DNA of 64,000 nucleotides, from positions 2,604,139 through 2,668,138 of the forward strand of contig NZ_JAASRM010000001.1 in NCBI RefSeq assembly GCF_011761565.1. The letters run 5' to 3'. Origin of the DNA: Rhizomicrobium palustre (GTDB lineage: Bacteria > Pseudomonadota > Alphaproteobacteria > Micropepsales > Micropepsaceae). The notes below the pieces were generated by a model. That model was not told where the DNA came from. It did no database searches and saw nothing but the letters and a program-made list of their open reading frames with translations. This document shows positions 51,287 through 60,173 of the stretch, piece after piece. Numbering within the stretch: position 1 is the first letter of the stretch; every line of letters starts with the position of its first letter. The position numbers were made by a program, and so were the translations under genes.

Positions 51287-51943
51287 TTAGTGCGTGTGGG
51301 TTTCGAAGGCGGGGAACAGGATGTTGTTCTCCAGGTGAATGTGGGTCATCAGATCGTCGGCGAATTTGATCAGACCCGCATTCAACGCCCGCCAGGTGGG
51401 GCAGGCGCCTTCCGGGGCGGGGATCGCGAAAGGCTCAATCGCTTTTAGCTGATCACCCGCCTCGATATGCTCGGCACGCATGACCGCGATGGGGTGATGG
51501 ATGAAGGGGTTGCCGCCCGCCTGCATCATCGGGAACAGCACCTGTTCTTCCTTCTGCATATGCGCGTCGAGTTCGTCGGTCAGGCGCTGCAGCTTTTCGG
51601 CCAACCCGTTCGGCGCATCGGGGCGGGCGCCATGCACCGCTTCCACGCGCTTGGCGAGGCGGATCAGTTCCGGCAGCTCACGGCGATGGACATCGTGAAA
51701 GCGCGTCAGGATATGGGCGATCAGCGCGCCGGTTTCGCGCGGCGCCTCGTCATTTGAAGGGGCAATGGCGGCGAGTTCGGCGGCGATGCTGGCAGCATCC
51801 AGCCCCTTGGCAGAGGCCGCCTCGGCCAGCGAAACCGCTCCGCCACAGCAGAAATCGAGCTTATATTTGCGGAACACGGCGGTAGCGCCGGGAATTTCCG
51901 TGGCAAGATGGCTGAGCGTCTGGGTCTGATATGCGCCGGTCAT
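51287..51943 (-). CDS. ytfE: Iron-sulfur cluster repair diiron protein (YtfE/RIC/ScdA)
   Basis: A 218-residue protein. The N-terminal ScdA domain has DFCCGG and the C-terminal hemerythrin-like domain has the ligands H-x-VHRREL, HMQKEEQVLFP, RAEHIEAGDQL and HIHLENNILFP. The protein repairs iron-sulfur clusters damaged by nitric oxide or oxidants. The full set of His/Glu ligands is present. A palindrome 48 bp upstream of its start (51991-52007) is the natural operator candidate. The uracil-DNA glycosylase gene is divergent. Confidence 0.92.
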   Translation of the reverse strand: MTGAYQTQTLSHLATEIPGATAVFRKYKLDFCCGGAVSLAEAASAKGLDAASIAAELAAIAPSNDEAPRETGALIAHILTRFHDVHRRELPELIRLAKRVEAVHGARPDAPNGLAEKLQRLTDELDAHMQKEEQVLFPMMQAGGNPFIHHPIAVMRAEHIEAGDQLKAIEPFAIPAPEGACPTWRALNAGLIKFADDLMTHIHLENNILFPAFETHTH

Positions 51944-51990
51944 GTCGGTGCTCTCTTTCCTGAATTCCCGAGCAGGGTGGAAGGATTAAG

Positions 51991-52007
51991 TGGTATATGC
52001 AATACCA
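51991..52007. promoter_or_regulatory. Palindrome TGGTAT-N5-ATACCA between ytfE and a glycosylase gene
   Basis: TGGTATATGCAATACCA has exact 6-base arms around five bases. It is 48 bp before ytfE and 43 bp before the glycosylase ATG. Rrf2-type regulators such as NsrR or IscR commonly control ytfE through AT-rich palindromes. The regulator is inferred. Confidence 0.55.
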
Positions 52008-52049
52008 GATTAAACCGTGCGGCAATCTGCGCTAAACCCTGAAGGGAAC

Positions 52050-52652
52050 ATGGACAAAGACCTCGACAGCCTGCTTGCTGAAATCCGTGCCTGCCGGATC
52101 TGCGAAAAGCACCTTCAATATGGCGCTCGCCCGGTCATTCACGCCAGCGCCAAGGCGCGTATCTGCATCATCGCGCAAGCGCCCGGTATACGGGTGCATG
52201 AGACGGGCATTTCCTTCAACGATCCTTCCGGTGATCGTTTGCGTGAATGGATGGGGATCGATCGCGACGTCTTCTATGACGAAAGCAAAATCGCCATCAT
52301 CGGTATGGGCTTTTGTTTTCCCGGCTATGACGCCCATGGCGGAGATTTGCCGCCTCGCAAGGAATGCGCTGAGGCATGGCAGGCACGGCTATTCGCAACC
52401 CTGCCGAAATTCGACCTCACCCTGTTGATCGGCAGCTATGCTTTCAATTGGCATCTGAAAGGCCGCACCAAGAAAACCGTTTCGGAGACGGTGGCGGCGT
52501 GGCGGGAGTATACGCCCGGCATCATCCCGTTGCCGCATCCCTCCTGGCGCAACAACTCCTGGCTCAAGAAGAACCCGTGGTTTGCGGCGGAGCTTTTGCC
52601 CTATCTGCGCCGCCGGGTGAAAAAAGCCCTCAATGTTTCTTCGCCGGGCTGA
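52050..52652 (+). CDS. Family 4-type uracil-DNA glycosylase with iron-sulfur cysteines
   Basis: A 200-residue protein with the UDG motif 1 IIAQAPGIRVHE and motif 3 PLPHPSW. Four cysteines at 15, 18, 89 and 106 match the spacing of the [4Fe-4S] ligands in family 4 UDG (Thermus: 14, 17, 85, 101). It likely removes uracil from DNA. The ATG at 52050 follows AAGGGA by only two bases; a GTG at 52017 is an alternative. It overlaps the 3' end of the convergent esterase gene by 23 bp. Confidence 0.85.
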   Translation: MDKDLDSLLAEIRACRICEKHLQYGARPVIHASAKARICIIAQAPGIRVHETGISFNDPSGDRLREWMGIDRDVFYDESKIAIIGMGFCFPGYDAHGGDLPPRKECAEAWQARLFATLPKFDLTLLIGSYAFNWHLKGRTKKTVSETVAAWREYTPGIIPLPHPSWRNNSWLKKNPWFAAELLPYLRRRVKKALNVSSPG

Positions 52653-54648
52653 TGGCCATCTCGAAGGGCACTGCGGGCAGGCCGTCGGAATTGACCAGAT
52701 TGCAGAGCGGGCTATCGGCCCAGCAGAAGCGTACGCTGGTGGCTTTGGGATATTTGGCAGCATCCAGCTTCACGCTATTGCCAGTGACGAAACCATCGAC
52801 AAAACCGCATTGGCTTTTGGCATCGCAGAGGCTGAAGCCGACGGCGCGGTCCCATTCACGCGCCTCCAACCCCTTCGCGGCATGATCGAAGGTGATGGTC
52901 ACGGTCTTGCCTTTGCGGCTGATGGAGGAAGGTTCGGGGCTTTGGGCGACGATGTCCTGGCCATAGATGAATTTGCGTGCCAGCAAGGAAAGGCGGCGTC
53001 CCACCTCTTGTTTTGCTGCAGGATGGATCACATCAGGCGAACCAAGATCGATGGTCACCGCAAGCCCGGTATTGGGTACGGTATCCACCACGCGGCGCTG
53101 CACTTCGCGCAATGCCGCCCAATTGGAGGCCTCCGGTTTAGCGGTGGCCGGGCCAAAGCTCGTCAATTGCACGATATAGAACGGCATTTCAGCGCCAAAA
53201 CGCACGCGCCAATCGGCAATCATCGCACGCAAGAGCCGGTCATATTCCTTGGGCTGCCCGGCATCGGTTTCGCCTTGATACCAAAGCGTGCCGCGTATTT
53301 GCGTCGACCCCAAAGGCAGGATCATGCCGTTATAGAGGGTTGAGACTCCGAACTGATTATACCAGGGCATCCAAGGCTCGCCGCCGCTGGTCTTGGCAGA
53401 TGCTTTCCAGTGCCAGGGACCGTTCAGCGCGATGCTCTTTCCGTCATTGGTCTTCAGGCTCATCTTTTCACCCGGCCAGGCCGGGCCTGCACCAGCTTGA
53501 ATAGCTATGGCGATGTTATTCTGCCCTGCATGCAGCACACCCGGCTCGATCTTATAGTTGCGGTTCTTGTCATAAGCATGGGCCGCACCCACCAAGCTGC
53601 CATTCACAAAGGTGAGGTCTTCGGAATCGATTGGGCCGAGGCTCAGCGTGGCCGCAGCTTGCGCCTCAGCTTCGGTCAACGTGATGGTCTTGCGCAGCCA
53701 GGTGATGCCGTTGAAGGTTTTCAGCTCCGGCACATTCCATAAGCGCCAGGTGCCGGTGACATCGTGGCTCGCCCAGCCTGAATCATCAAACCCTGGGTCG
53801 CTATAGGCTTTCACATTGGGATCATGCGCGTCGAACCAGGCCCGCGCGATGTCGCGCCATTTTTCTTCCGCAGCCTTGGGATCCTTGGCATAGGTCTTGG
53901 CGATCTCAAGCCGCTCTTCATAGCCGCCGATCTCTTTCAGCTTGTCATTGCTGATCCAGGCTTGGATCGCTGCGCCGCCCCAGGCATCTTCGATCAACCC
54001 CACCGCCACGCCGGCCACGGGCTGAATGTTGGCGCCGAAATAATAACAGACGGCTGAGAAGTCCTTTGCTGTCTCGGGCGTGGTCACCGCCCAGCTTGCA
54101 TCAGCGCCAAAGCTTTCGCGCGGCATGGGGCTCGAAAAGCGCTGCACGTGAAATAAGCGCAGCTTCGGATTCTGCGCGGCCCTCAGCTCGCTATCGTAAT
54201 TGGTGGCAAGGCGCAGCGGCATTTCCATATTGGATTGGCCTGAGCAGAGATAGACATCACCGATCATGATGTCTTTCACGGTCTGGGTTTCACCCGCGGT
54301 GCTGGTCGCTGCAATCGTGTAGGGTCCGCCAGCTTTCATTGCCGCAAAGCGTACCTCCCAGCGACCGGCCTCATCTGCGGTGGCGCTGGCCTTCTCGCCA
54401 GCGAAAGTCACGGCCACGGTTGCGCCGGGTGCGGTCTTACCCCAGATCGGAACGGGCTTATCCCGCTGCAGCACGGCATGGTCCTGGAAGGTGGTGTAAA
54501 GCAGGGTCAGGGGCCGGGGCGGGAAAACGTCCTTGTCCTTCACTACCGCGACGACAGGCGAGGGCGACATCAACGGGGGAATGGAGATCGAGCTGCAAGC
54601 CGAAAGCATGAAGGCCGCGCCGAGCACTGCCAGGGCAGACTTGTCCAT
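52630..54648 (-). CDS. Sialate O-acetylesterase-like lipoprotein (SGNH fold)
   Basis: A 672-residue exported protein. The N-terminus is a lipoprotein signal (FMLSACSS lipobox). The esterase part has catalytic Ser in CSGQSNMEMP, then a galactose-binding-like insert (residues ~290-420) and DLGSPDVIHPAAK with the Asp/His pair. The family deacetylates sialic acids or O-acetylated polysaccharides such as xylan. ATG at 54648 is the family start; an ORF to 54729 lies across the divergent gene. It overlaps the UDG gene tail by 23 bp. Confidence 0.86.
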   Translation of the reverse strand: MDKSALAVLGAAFMLSACSSISIPPLMSPSPVVAVVKDKDVFPPRPLTLLYTTFQDHAVLQRDKPVPIWGKTAPGATVAVTFAGEKASATADEAGRWEVRFAAMKAGGPYTIAATSTAGETQTVKDIMIGDVYLCSGQSNMEMPLRLATNYDSELRAAQNPKLRLFHVQRFSSPMPRESFGADASWAVTTPETAKDFSAVCYYFGANIQPVAGVAVGLIEDAWGGAAIQAWISNDKLKEIGGYEERLEIAKTYAKDPKAAEEKWRDIARAWFDAHDPNVKAYSDPGFDDSGWASHDVTGTWRLWNVPELKTFNGITWLRKTITLTEAEAQAAATLSLGPIDSEDLTFVNGSLVGAAHAYDKNRNYKIEPGVLHAGQNNIAIAIQAGAGPAWPGEKMSLKTNDGKSIALNGPWHWKASAKTSGGEPWMPWYNQFGVSTLYNGMILPLGSTQIRGTLWYQGETDAGQPKEYDRLLRAMIADWRVRFGAEMPFYIVQLTSFGPATAKPEASNWAALREVQRRVVDTVPNTGLAVTIDLGSPDVIHPAAKQEVGRRLSLLARKFIYGQDIVAQSPEPSSISRKGKTVTITFDHAAKGLEAREWDRAVGFSLCDAKSQCGFVDGFVTGNSVKLDAAKYPKATSVRFCWADSPLCNLVNSDGLPAVPFEMAISPAKKH

Positions 54649-54712
54649 TCCGCGTTCCCCTCTAAACTTGATCTTCTTATTTGCGTCGCGATTTAATACC
54701 GGGGGCTCTCCG

Positions 54713-55651
54713 ATGGCCAGATTGGCCACCTACCTTCTCTGCGTCATTGTGGCGTTTTCGCTGCAATCTTGTGCGCCCGTGACCGCGCCCATGGGATTGG
54801 AGCAGGCGTCCCCGATTTTACATGAAGATTTTTTCACGACCAGCGACGGTCTTTCCTTGCCCTATCGCCATTGGGACGCGGCCAAACCAAAGGCCATCAT
54901 CGTGGCCCTGCATGGCATGAGCGATTATTCGCGCGCCTTCGAGATGCCGGGGCCTTATTGGGCGAGCGAAGGCATCACCACCTATGCGTATGATCAAAGG
55001 AGCTTTGGTAAATCGCCCAACCCCGGAGACTGGCCGGGCGCGCAAGCAATGCGCCAGGATTTTTGTGATTTCATCGAGGCGGTGCGCGCGCGCCATCCCG
55101 GGGTGCCGGTCTTCGGTCTCGGCGAAAGCATGGGCGGGGCGGTGGTGCTCACCTCTCTCACACAGAATCATCAGCCACATTTGGATGGCGTGATCCTGGT
55201 CGCGCCTGCGGTGTGGTCGCGCTCCGATATGCCGTTTTACTATCGCGTGGCGCTATGGCTCACAGCGCATACATTTCCCGCGATGACCGTTTCCGGCAAG
55301 GGGCTGAAAATCTGGCCATCTGATAACATCGAAATGCTGCGCCAGAATGCGCGCGATCCTCTGTTCCAGAAACAAACCCGCGCCGATGCGGTGTGGGGTC
55401 TTGTCAATTTGATGGACGAAGCGCGCAAGGCACCGCTTGCGCTAAAATCCACACCGCCGATGTTAGTGGTCTATGGCGAGAAGGATCAAATCATTCCACG
55501 CGCGCCCACCGAAGCGGTGGTGAAAGAACTGGGCGCCCGCGCCGAGGTGCATGTCTATCCCAAAGGCTATCACATGCTGCTGCGCGATCTTTCCGGTAAA
55601 ATTGTTTGGAAAGACATCGAGGCCTTCGTGGAAAAGACCAGCGCGAAATAA
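54713..55651 (+). CDS. Alpha/beta-hydrolase lipoprotein (monoacylglycerol-lipase-like)
   Basis: A 312-residue alpha/beta-hydrolase. A lipoprotein signal ends at LQSCAP. The catalytic motif GESMGG (Ser), Asp in VVYGEKDQIIP and His in GYHMLLRD form the triad. HG at LHGMSDYSRAF is the oxyanion loop. It should hydrolyse lipid or small esters at the outer or inner membrane face. ATG at 54713 is preferred to 54533. Divergent from the esterase by 64 bp. Copy B of the long repeat begins at its stop codon. Confidence 0.86.
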   Translation: MARLATYLLCVIVAFSLQSCAPVTAPMGLEQASPILHEDFFTTSDGLSLPYRHWDAAKPKAIIVALHGMSDYSRAFEMPGPYWASEGITTYAYDQRSFGKSPNPGDWPGAQAMRQDFCDFIEAVRARHPGVPVFGLGESMGGAVVLTSLTQNHQPHLDGVILVAPAVWSRSDMPFYYRVALWLTAHTFPAMTVSGKGLKIWPSDNIEMLRQNARDPLFQKQTRADAVWGLVNLMDEARKAPLALKSTPPMLVVYGEKDQIIPRAPTEAVVKELGARAEVHVYPKGYHMLLRDLSGKIVWKDIEAFVEKTSAK

Positions 55652-56062
55652 ATATGCGCAAAGCGGGCTTGGCGAACAAGTCCGCTTTGATGGGGGCCCC
55701 CTCAGGCTACGGCGAGCAACGAGCGTTGTGATCAGACAGCGCTCAACAGACACCTTTGCCTTACCACGGACCGCTTCGCCTCTGCTCATTTGCGATTCAT
55801 GCGCCAGTGCGGGCACGATCCCAGCTACGGCTTGAGCAGGACGAGAACGTGCGCGAGCACGCATCAAAGCCCTGTATATGTCGCGCGTTTGCGGATCACG
55901 CGCCCCGCGAAGGCCCGCCTTCCGCTTGGCTCGCCAAGCATCTCCATCTTTCAAACAACTCAATTTGATTTGGGAAGCGATCACGCGACCTTCAAGGCTC
56001 TGGCGCGCGATTTAAGCCGCGCGACAGAAGACGGAAAGGATTGCGGGTGAGAATTGGAGGTG
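55650..56062 (+). repeat. ~400-bp repeat, copy B
   Basis: Begins at the stop of the hydrolase gene, in the gene's direction, mirroring copy A at the acyltransferase. The core (55834-55927) folds as three hairpins: CGTGC-GCGA-GCACG at 55848-55861, GCGCGT/ACGCGC at 55883-55903 and GAAGGC-CC-GCCTTC at 55909-55922. Only two of 94 positions differ from copy A (55843 and 55889), both outside the stems. A stem CAAAGCGG/CCGCTTTG (55659-55666 / 55682-55689) opens the element. No coding gene is proposed here or up to 56182. Confidence 0.8.
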
Positions 56063-56182
56063 GGTGAGCTGCCCGTTAGCTGCTGGCCTACTTGGCGCTG
56101 AACTAGACTGAATCACTAGGTGCGGCTACTCGGTAATATTGATACTGTCTTATAAATTCTAGCGAACGGCATTGGGGGTGCT

Positions 56183-56653
56183 ATGAGCGAACTACCCAAA
56201 AATGAGCGCATATATTTAGAGCATAGAAGAATGCTAACCGACAATGACCTCGGGGCTCAGATTGTTGAAGTCGCTTGTATTTTGAACTCTAAAACGTCGG
56301 CACTGCTCACGCACGTTTCAATTATGATAGCCGTGGCTATCGCTCTATTCAGCTATTTTTCTTCGAGTAAATCAGCATCTCTCGTGGTGGATATTGTTCT
56401 GATTTCGGAGATTGTTGCGTATTTGGTGATATCGCTATTCTGTCTGTTCTCAATAACGATGAGCGGAGGTGGAGAGGGTGAGCTAAGTCTCGATAAGCTC
56501 ATTCAAAGGAGGTCGCGGATTCTTTCGTCTCGAAGGCGTAATTACAAAATCGCGCTTTATGGCACGATCATTGCGACATACGTTTTAGTTTCTACTCTTC
56601 TGTATGAGATAGCGAGCAGGTGTAATTGGATAGGAATTTTTAAGTTACCGTAG
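56183..56653 (+). CDS. Orphan three-helix membrane protein of AT-rich composition
   Basis: A 156-residue protein with three hydrophobic segments (HVSIMIAVAIALFSYF, VDIVLISEIVAYLVISLFCLF, ALYGTIIATYVLVSTLLY) and a basic cytoplasmic loop (IQRRSRILSSRRRNYK). It uses codons rare in the neighbours (ATA, TTA, AGG, AGA) and is clearly AT-richer, suggesting horizontal transfer. It lies just after repeat copy B. Family unknown. Confidence 0.75.
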   Translation: MSELPKNERIYLEHRRMLTDNDLGAQIVEVACILNSKTSALLTHVSIMIAVAIALFSYFSSSKSASLVVDIVLISEIVAYLVISLFCLFSITMSGGGEGELSLDKLIQRRSRILSSRRRNYKIALYGTIIATYVLVSTLLYEIASRCNWIGIFKLP

Positions 56654-56846
56654 GCATGGCTTGTCGGCTGGCCTATTTTGCATATTTCACGGGGGCGCTG
56701 GACGTATCGCAAGGGTTCAGCGTCAAGTGAGAGACGCTCCAGTCATCCGCATTGGAACAGCCAAACTGGGTCGCCCGCAATTGCGGACGATGACAGGACT
56801 ATTGAACACACATGCGGTGCCACATCCACAAGGATGGTGAAGCCCT

Positions 56847-59108
56847 TTAAGGCTTCACCGTACTCGCGTTGATATGCACCTTGGCGACGGCGGCTTGTTC
56901 GGCGGAGGAGCTGCCGATGCGTACGACGTAATCGCCATCGGCGACGCGCCAGAGATTGGCATCGCTATCGAACATGGCCAGAAGGCGCGGATCGGTTTTC
57001 AGGGTGATGTGCTTCACATCGCCTGCGCCAAGCTCCACTTTGGCAAAGCCGACCAGACGCACCGCGCCATAAGGCGGCTTCACATAGACCTGCGCTACAG
57101 CCTTGCCCGTGCGCGTGCCGGTGTTCTTCACATCGAAGCTGACGGTCAGGCCATTGCCGCCTTGGGCATTCAGGCCGCTATAGCCAAAGCTGGTATAAGA
57201 AAGCCCATGGCCGAAAGCAAAAAGCGGCGGCAGTTTTTGATCCTCAAACCAGCGATAGCCGACCTTGGAACCTTCGTTATAGATCACGTCATAGGCCGTC
57301 GGCGTGCCGTTGGTCCAGGTGATGCGATTATCCGGGCGCTGACCCGTAATGATGGGATGGGCAAGCTGGCTTTCAGTGATAGGAAACGTCACTGGCAAAT
57401 GGCCCGACGGGTTGACCTCGCCGAAGAGCACGCGCGCGATAGCCGCGCCGCCGCGATTACCCGCATACCAGGCCTCCACGATGCCATCCACCTTATCGGC
57501 CCACGGCATGGTCACCGGCCCGCCGGTCTCCAGCACAACAATGGTATGGGGATTGGCTGCTGCCACCGCCGCGATCAGATCGTTCTGATTGCCGGGCAGG
57601 GAAAGGTCGATCACATCAGCGCCCTCATGCATATGCTGATGGGCAAACACGACGGCGACATCGGATTTCTTGGCGAGCGCGACGGCTTGCTCGATATCCT
57701 CGCCTGAGGCGTAGTCCACCGCACTGCCGCGCGCCGATAATTTTTTGATTTCATCCAGCGGGGCGTTGGCGTGGAACACCACGGTTTCCTGCGGCAAGGT
57801 CCAGACCTGTCCACCGAATTGTTTGGTGCCGCCGCCGATGCGCACTTCCATCGCCTTGGAATGGCCGATGCCGAGCACTTGCGAGGAGCCGCCGCCCGAA
57901 GGCACGCCAAGATCGGCATGGGCGCCAATCACCGCGATTTTCTGGCGCTTGGTTTCCGAAAGCGGCAGCAGGGATTTTTCGTTTTTGAGAAGAACGATGC
58001 CGTCTTCGGCATTGGCTTGCGCGATGCCAAGGTCAGCCTCGATATCGACGGGGCCTTTCACCGGCGGCTTATCGAAAAGACCTTTGGCAAACATCGCGCG
58101 CAAAATACGATGTACCATGTCATGCAGGCGGGAAGCCGGCACCTGACCTTTGGCAACGGCATCCTTCAGGGCTTTGCCGAAATAATCCGCGCGGTCCGAG
58201 CCATTGGAGGATTCCTGATCCAGGCCATTGATCGCGGCCTGCACGGTGGAATGCACCGCGCCCCAATCGGACATCACAAAGCCCTTATAAGCCCAATCGC
58301 CTTTCAGGACTTCGCTGAGAAGATAGTGGCTTTCGCAGGCATAGACATTGTTGATGCGGTTATAAGCGCACATCACCGAGCCGGGATCGCCTTTCTCGAT
58401 GGCGAGCTCGAAAGCCAGAAGATCGCTCTCGCGCGCATCGGAATCGGAAATATTCGCGCTCATCACCGTGCGCGCGGTTTCCTGGGCATTGAGGGCATAG
58501 TGTTTGATGGTGGAGATCATGCCCTGACTTTGGATGCCGCGAATGCTTTCGCCCACGATCATGCCCGCAAGCCACGGGTCTTCACCGGCATATTCGAAGG
58601 TGCGCCCGCCGCGTGGCTCGCGCGCCAGATTGATGCCGCCCGCCAAGAGCACGTTATAGCCTTTGGCGCGCGCTTCCTTGGCGATCATGGCGCCGCCTTG
58701 GAAGGCCATATCCGGGTTCCAGGTCGCGGCCGTCAAAATAGAAGCGGGCAGGGCGGTGGAGGTATCGCCAGGGCGCATATTGCCACCATTGGCGACGCCC
58801 AAGCTCGCGTCTGTTTCCGCTAAGGCCGGCACACCGAGGCGCGGAATGCCCGGAACATAGCCCGCGCTCACCGGAAGGGCGGCTTTCAGCTCCGGGGTCA
58901 ACGGTTTGCGATGGCCGGGCTGATAAGCGACACCCAAGACGCCATCGACCAGCACCAATTCCTCATCGCGGGTCATTTTGGCCTGAACCAGATCAGCGCG
59001 CGCATCCGGGGAAAGCGAGGTATTCATCCAGGGTGGGGTATTCTCGGCCCCGGCTCCAACCGCCAGAAATGCCAAGGCGGACACCGCACACAACTTGAAA
59101 CGCATCAC
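56847..59108 (-). CDS. Glycoside hydrolase family 3 beta-glucosidase
   Basis: A 753-residue exported enzyme. The signal peptide ends about residue 21 (AVGAGA-EN). The GH3 N-domain has TIKHYALNAQET and the nucleophile motif FVMSDWGAVHS. The C-domain has LLKNEKSLLPL and the acid/base region, ending in a fibronectin-like domain (KNTGTRTGKAVAQVYV). It likely cleaves beta-glucosides or related oligosaccharides in the periplasm. It is read alone toward the orphan membrane gene. A minor inverted GTCATCCGC repeat lies between (56730-56800). Confidence 0.92.
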   Translation of the reverse strand: MMRFKLCAVSALAFLAVGAGAENTPPWMNTSLSPDARADLVQAKMTRDEELVLVDGVLGVAYQPGHRKPLTPELKAALPVSAGYVPGIPRLGVPALAETDASLGVANGGNMRPGDTSTALPASILTAATWNPDMAFQGGAMIAKEARAKGYNVLLAGGINLAREPRGGRTFEYAGEDPWLAGMIVGESIRGIQSQGMISTIKHYALNAQETARTVMSANISDSDARESDLLAFELAIEKGDPGSVMCAYNRINNVYACESHYLLSEVLKGDWAYKGFVMSDWGAVHSTVQAAINGLDQESSNGSDRADYFGKALKDAVAKGQVPASRLHDMVHRILRAMFAKGLFDKPPVKGPVDIEADLGIAQANAEDGIVLLKNEKSLLPLSETKRQKIAVIGAHADLGVPSGGGSSQVLGIGHSKAMEVRIGGGTKQFGGQVWTLPQETVVFHANAPLDEIKKLSARGSAVDYASGEDIEQAVALAKKSDVAVVFAHQHMHEGADVIDLSLPGNQNDLIAAVAAANPHTIVVLETGGPVTMPWADKVDGIVEAWYAGNRGGAAIARVLFGEVNPSGHLPVTFPITESQLAHPIITGQRPDNRITWTNGTPTAYDVIYNEGSKVGYRWFEDQKLPPLFAFGHGLSYTSFGYSGLNAQGGNGLTVSFDVKNTGTRTGKAVAQVYVKPPYGAVRLVGFAKVELGAGDVKHITLKTDPRLLAMFDSDANLWRVADGDYVVRIGSSSAEQAAVAKVHINASTVKP

Positions 59109-59248
59109 GAAAAATCCCTTCCCCAGATGAGGTGCGGATTATCCTGACGTAGATGTCGTTATGAAAGTCTCGATTTCGCGACAGATGGGCTTACGTAATT
59201 GTCGCGACAAATCCGACCGGTCTCCATCTCTTGCTGAACGGCAAAAGA

Positions 59249-59323
59249 TGGTGGGCGATGCAGGGATTGAACCTGCGACCCCACCCGTGTGAAGGGTGTG
59301 CTCTCCCGCTGAGCTAATCGCCC
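59249..59323 (-). tRNA. tRNA-Val (anticodon CAC)
   Basis: On the minus strand the gene starts GGGCGATTAGCTCAGCGGGA and ends with an encoded CCA. The acceptor stem GGGCGAT pairs with ATCGCCC. The anticodon loop TTCACAC gives anticodon CAC, reading GUG. The T-arm contains the GGTTCAATCC pattern. Length is 75 bases. Confidence 0.97.
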
Positions 59324-59446
59324 GGGCCGATGGTGCGGTCGCGGCCAGGGGCCGGATCGCGTCGGGAGGGGTGCGTATAAAGCCTTGTTCCCCGCCGCGC
59401 AAGCGGCAAATCCGCCGAATTTTGAGGGGGATGGCCCCTTTTCGGC

Positions 59447-60112
59447 CTAAAGCCCCAATAGCGCCTTACCGGCGGCTGCAATCTCGGAAAACTGGTCTAC
59501 CACCGTATCGGCGCCAAGCATCGTCGCGGGTTCCTGGGTGTAGCCATAGGAGACCAGCACCACCGGGGCGCCTGCCGCGCGGGCGGTTTCGACGTCGGTG
59601 CGGCTGTCGCCGACCATCACCGCAGGCCCGCCGCCCAACTCAGCCACGATTTCCGGGAAAAGCCGGGGGTCTGGCTTCATATAAGGGCGGTGACCCTGGC
59701 CCCAAATGGCGCCGAAATGGCCCGAAAGCCCAAGCTCATCGAGGAGAGCCAGGGTGGGGGCATGGGGCTTGTTGGTCAGCACGCCGAGCGCGAATCCTTC
59801 TGCTTTCAAGGCGCTAAGCGTTTCGGGCACGCCGAGATAAGGGCGGCTCGCGGCGGCGACATGGCTTCCGTAATCTTTCAGGAAGGCGCGATAGAGCATC
59901 TCGGTCTCGAAGCCGGAAATCTCCTCGCCGGTCATGGCGAAGGCCCTCTCAATAAGCTTCTTGGCGCCGTGCCCGACAATGCGGCGCAGCTCCTCTTCCC
60001 CTAAGGCCCGTCGCTGCTCGCGCCCCAAGAGCCAATTGATGCTTGTCAGAAGGTCGGGCGCGGTATCCACCAGCGTGCCGTCGAGATCGAAGATGAAAAG
60101 TGCTTTAGCCAT
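59447..60112 (-). CDS. gph: Phosphoglycolate phosphatase
   Basis: A 221-residue HAD hydrolase. Motif I is FDLDGTLVDTAPDL (nucleophile Asp), motif II is VLTNKPH, motif III is the Lys in MKPDPR, and motif IV is MVGDSRTDVETARAAG. The helical cap is short. Gph clears 2-phosphoglycolate arising from DNA-repair or photorespiration-type reactions. It is divergent from glmU with 61 bp between. Confidence 0.92.
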   Translation of the reverse strand: MAKALFIFDLDGTLVDTAPDLLTSINWLLGREQRRALGEEELRRIVGHGAKKLIERAFAMTGEEISGFETEMLYRAFLKDYGSHVAAASRPYLGVPETLSALKAEGFALGVLTNKPHAPTLALLDELGLSGHFGAIWGQGHRPYMKPDPRLFPEIVAELGGGPAVMVGDSRTDVETARAAGAPVVLVSYGYTQEPATMLGADTVVDQFSEIAAAGKALLGL

Positions 60113-60173
60113 GGCAACATCATGCAGTAAAACGTCACTTTACCGATAACGGGTCGGGAGCTATCCAACAAGT

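Noticed and set aside
59139-59402. Minus-strand frame over the tRNA-Val gene
   Set aside because: The tRNA accounts for this sequence; the frame has no homologue-like features.
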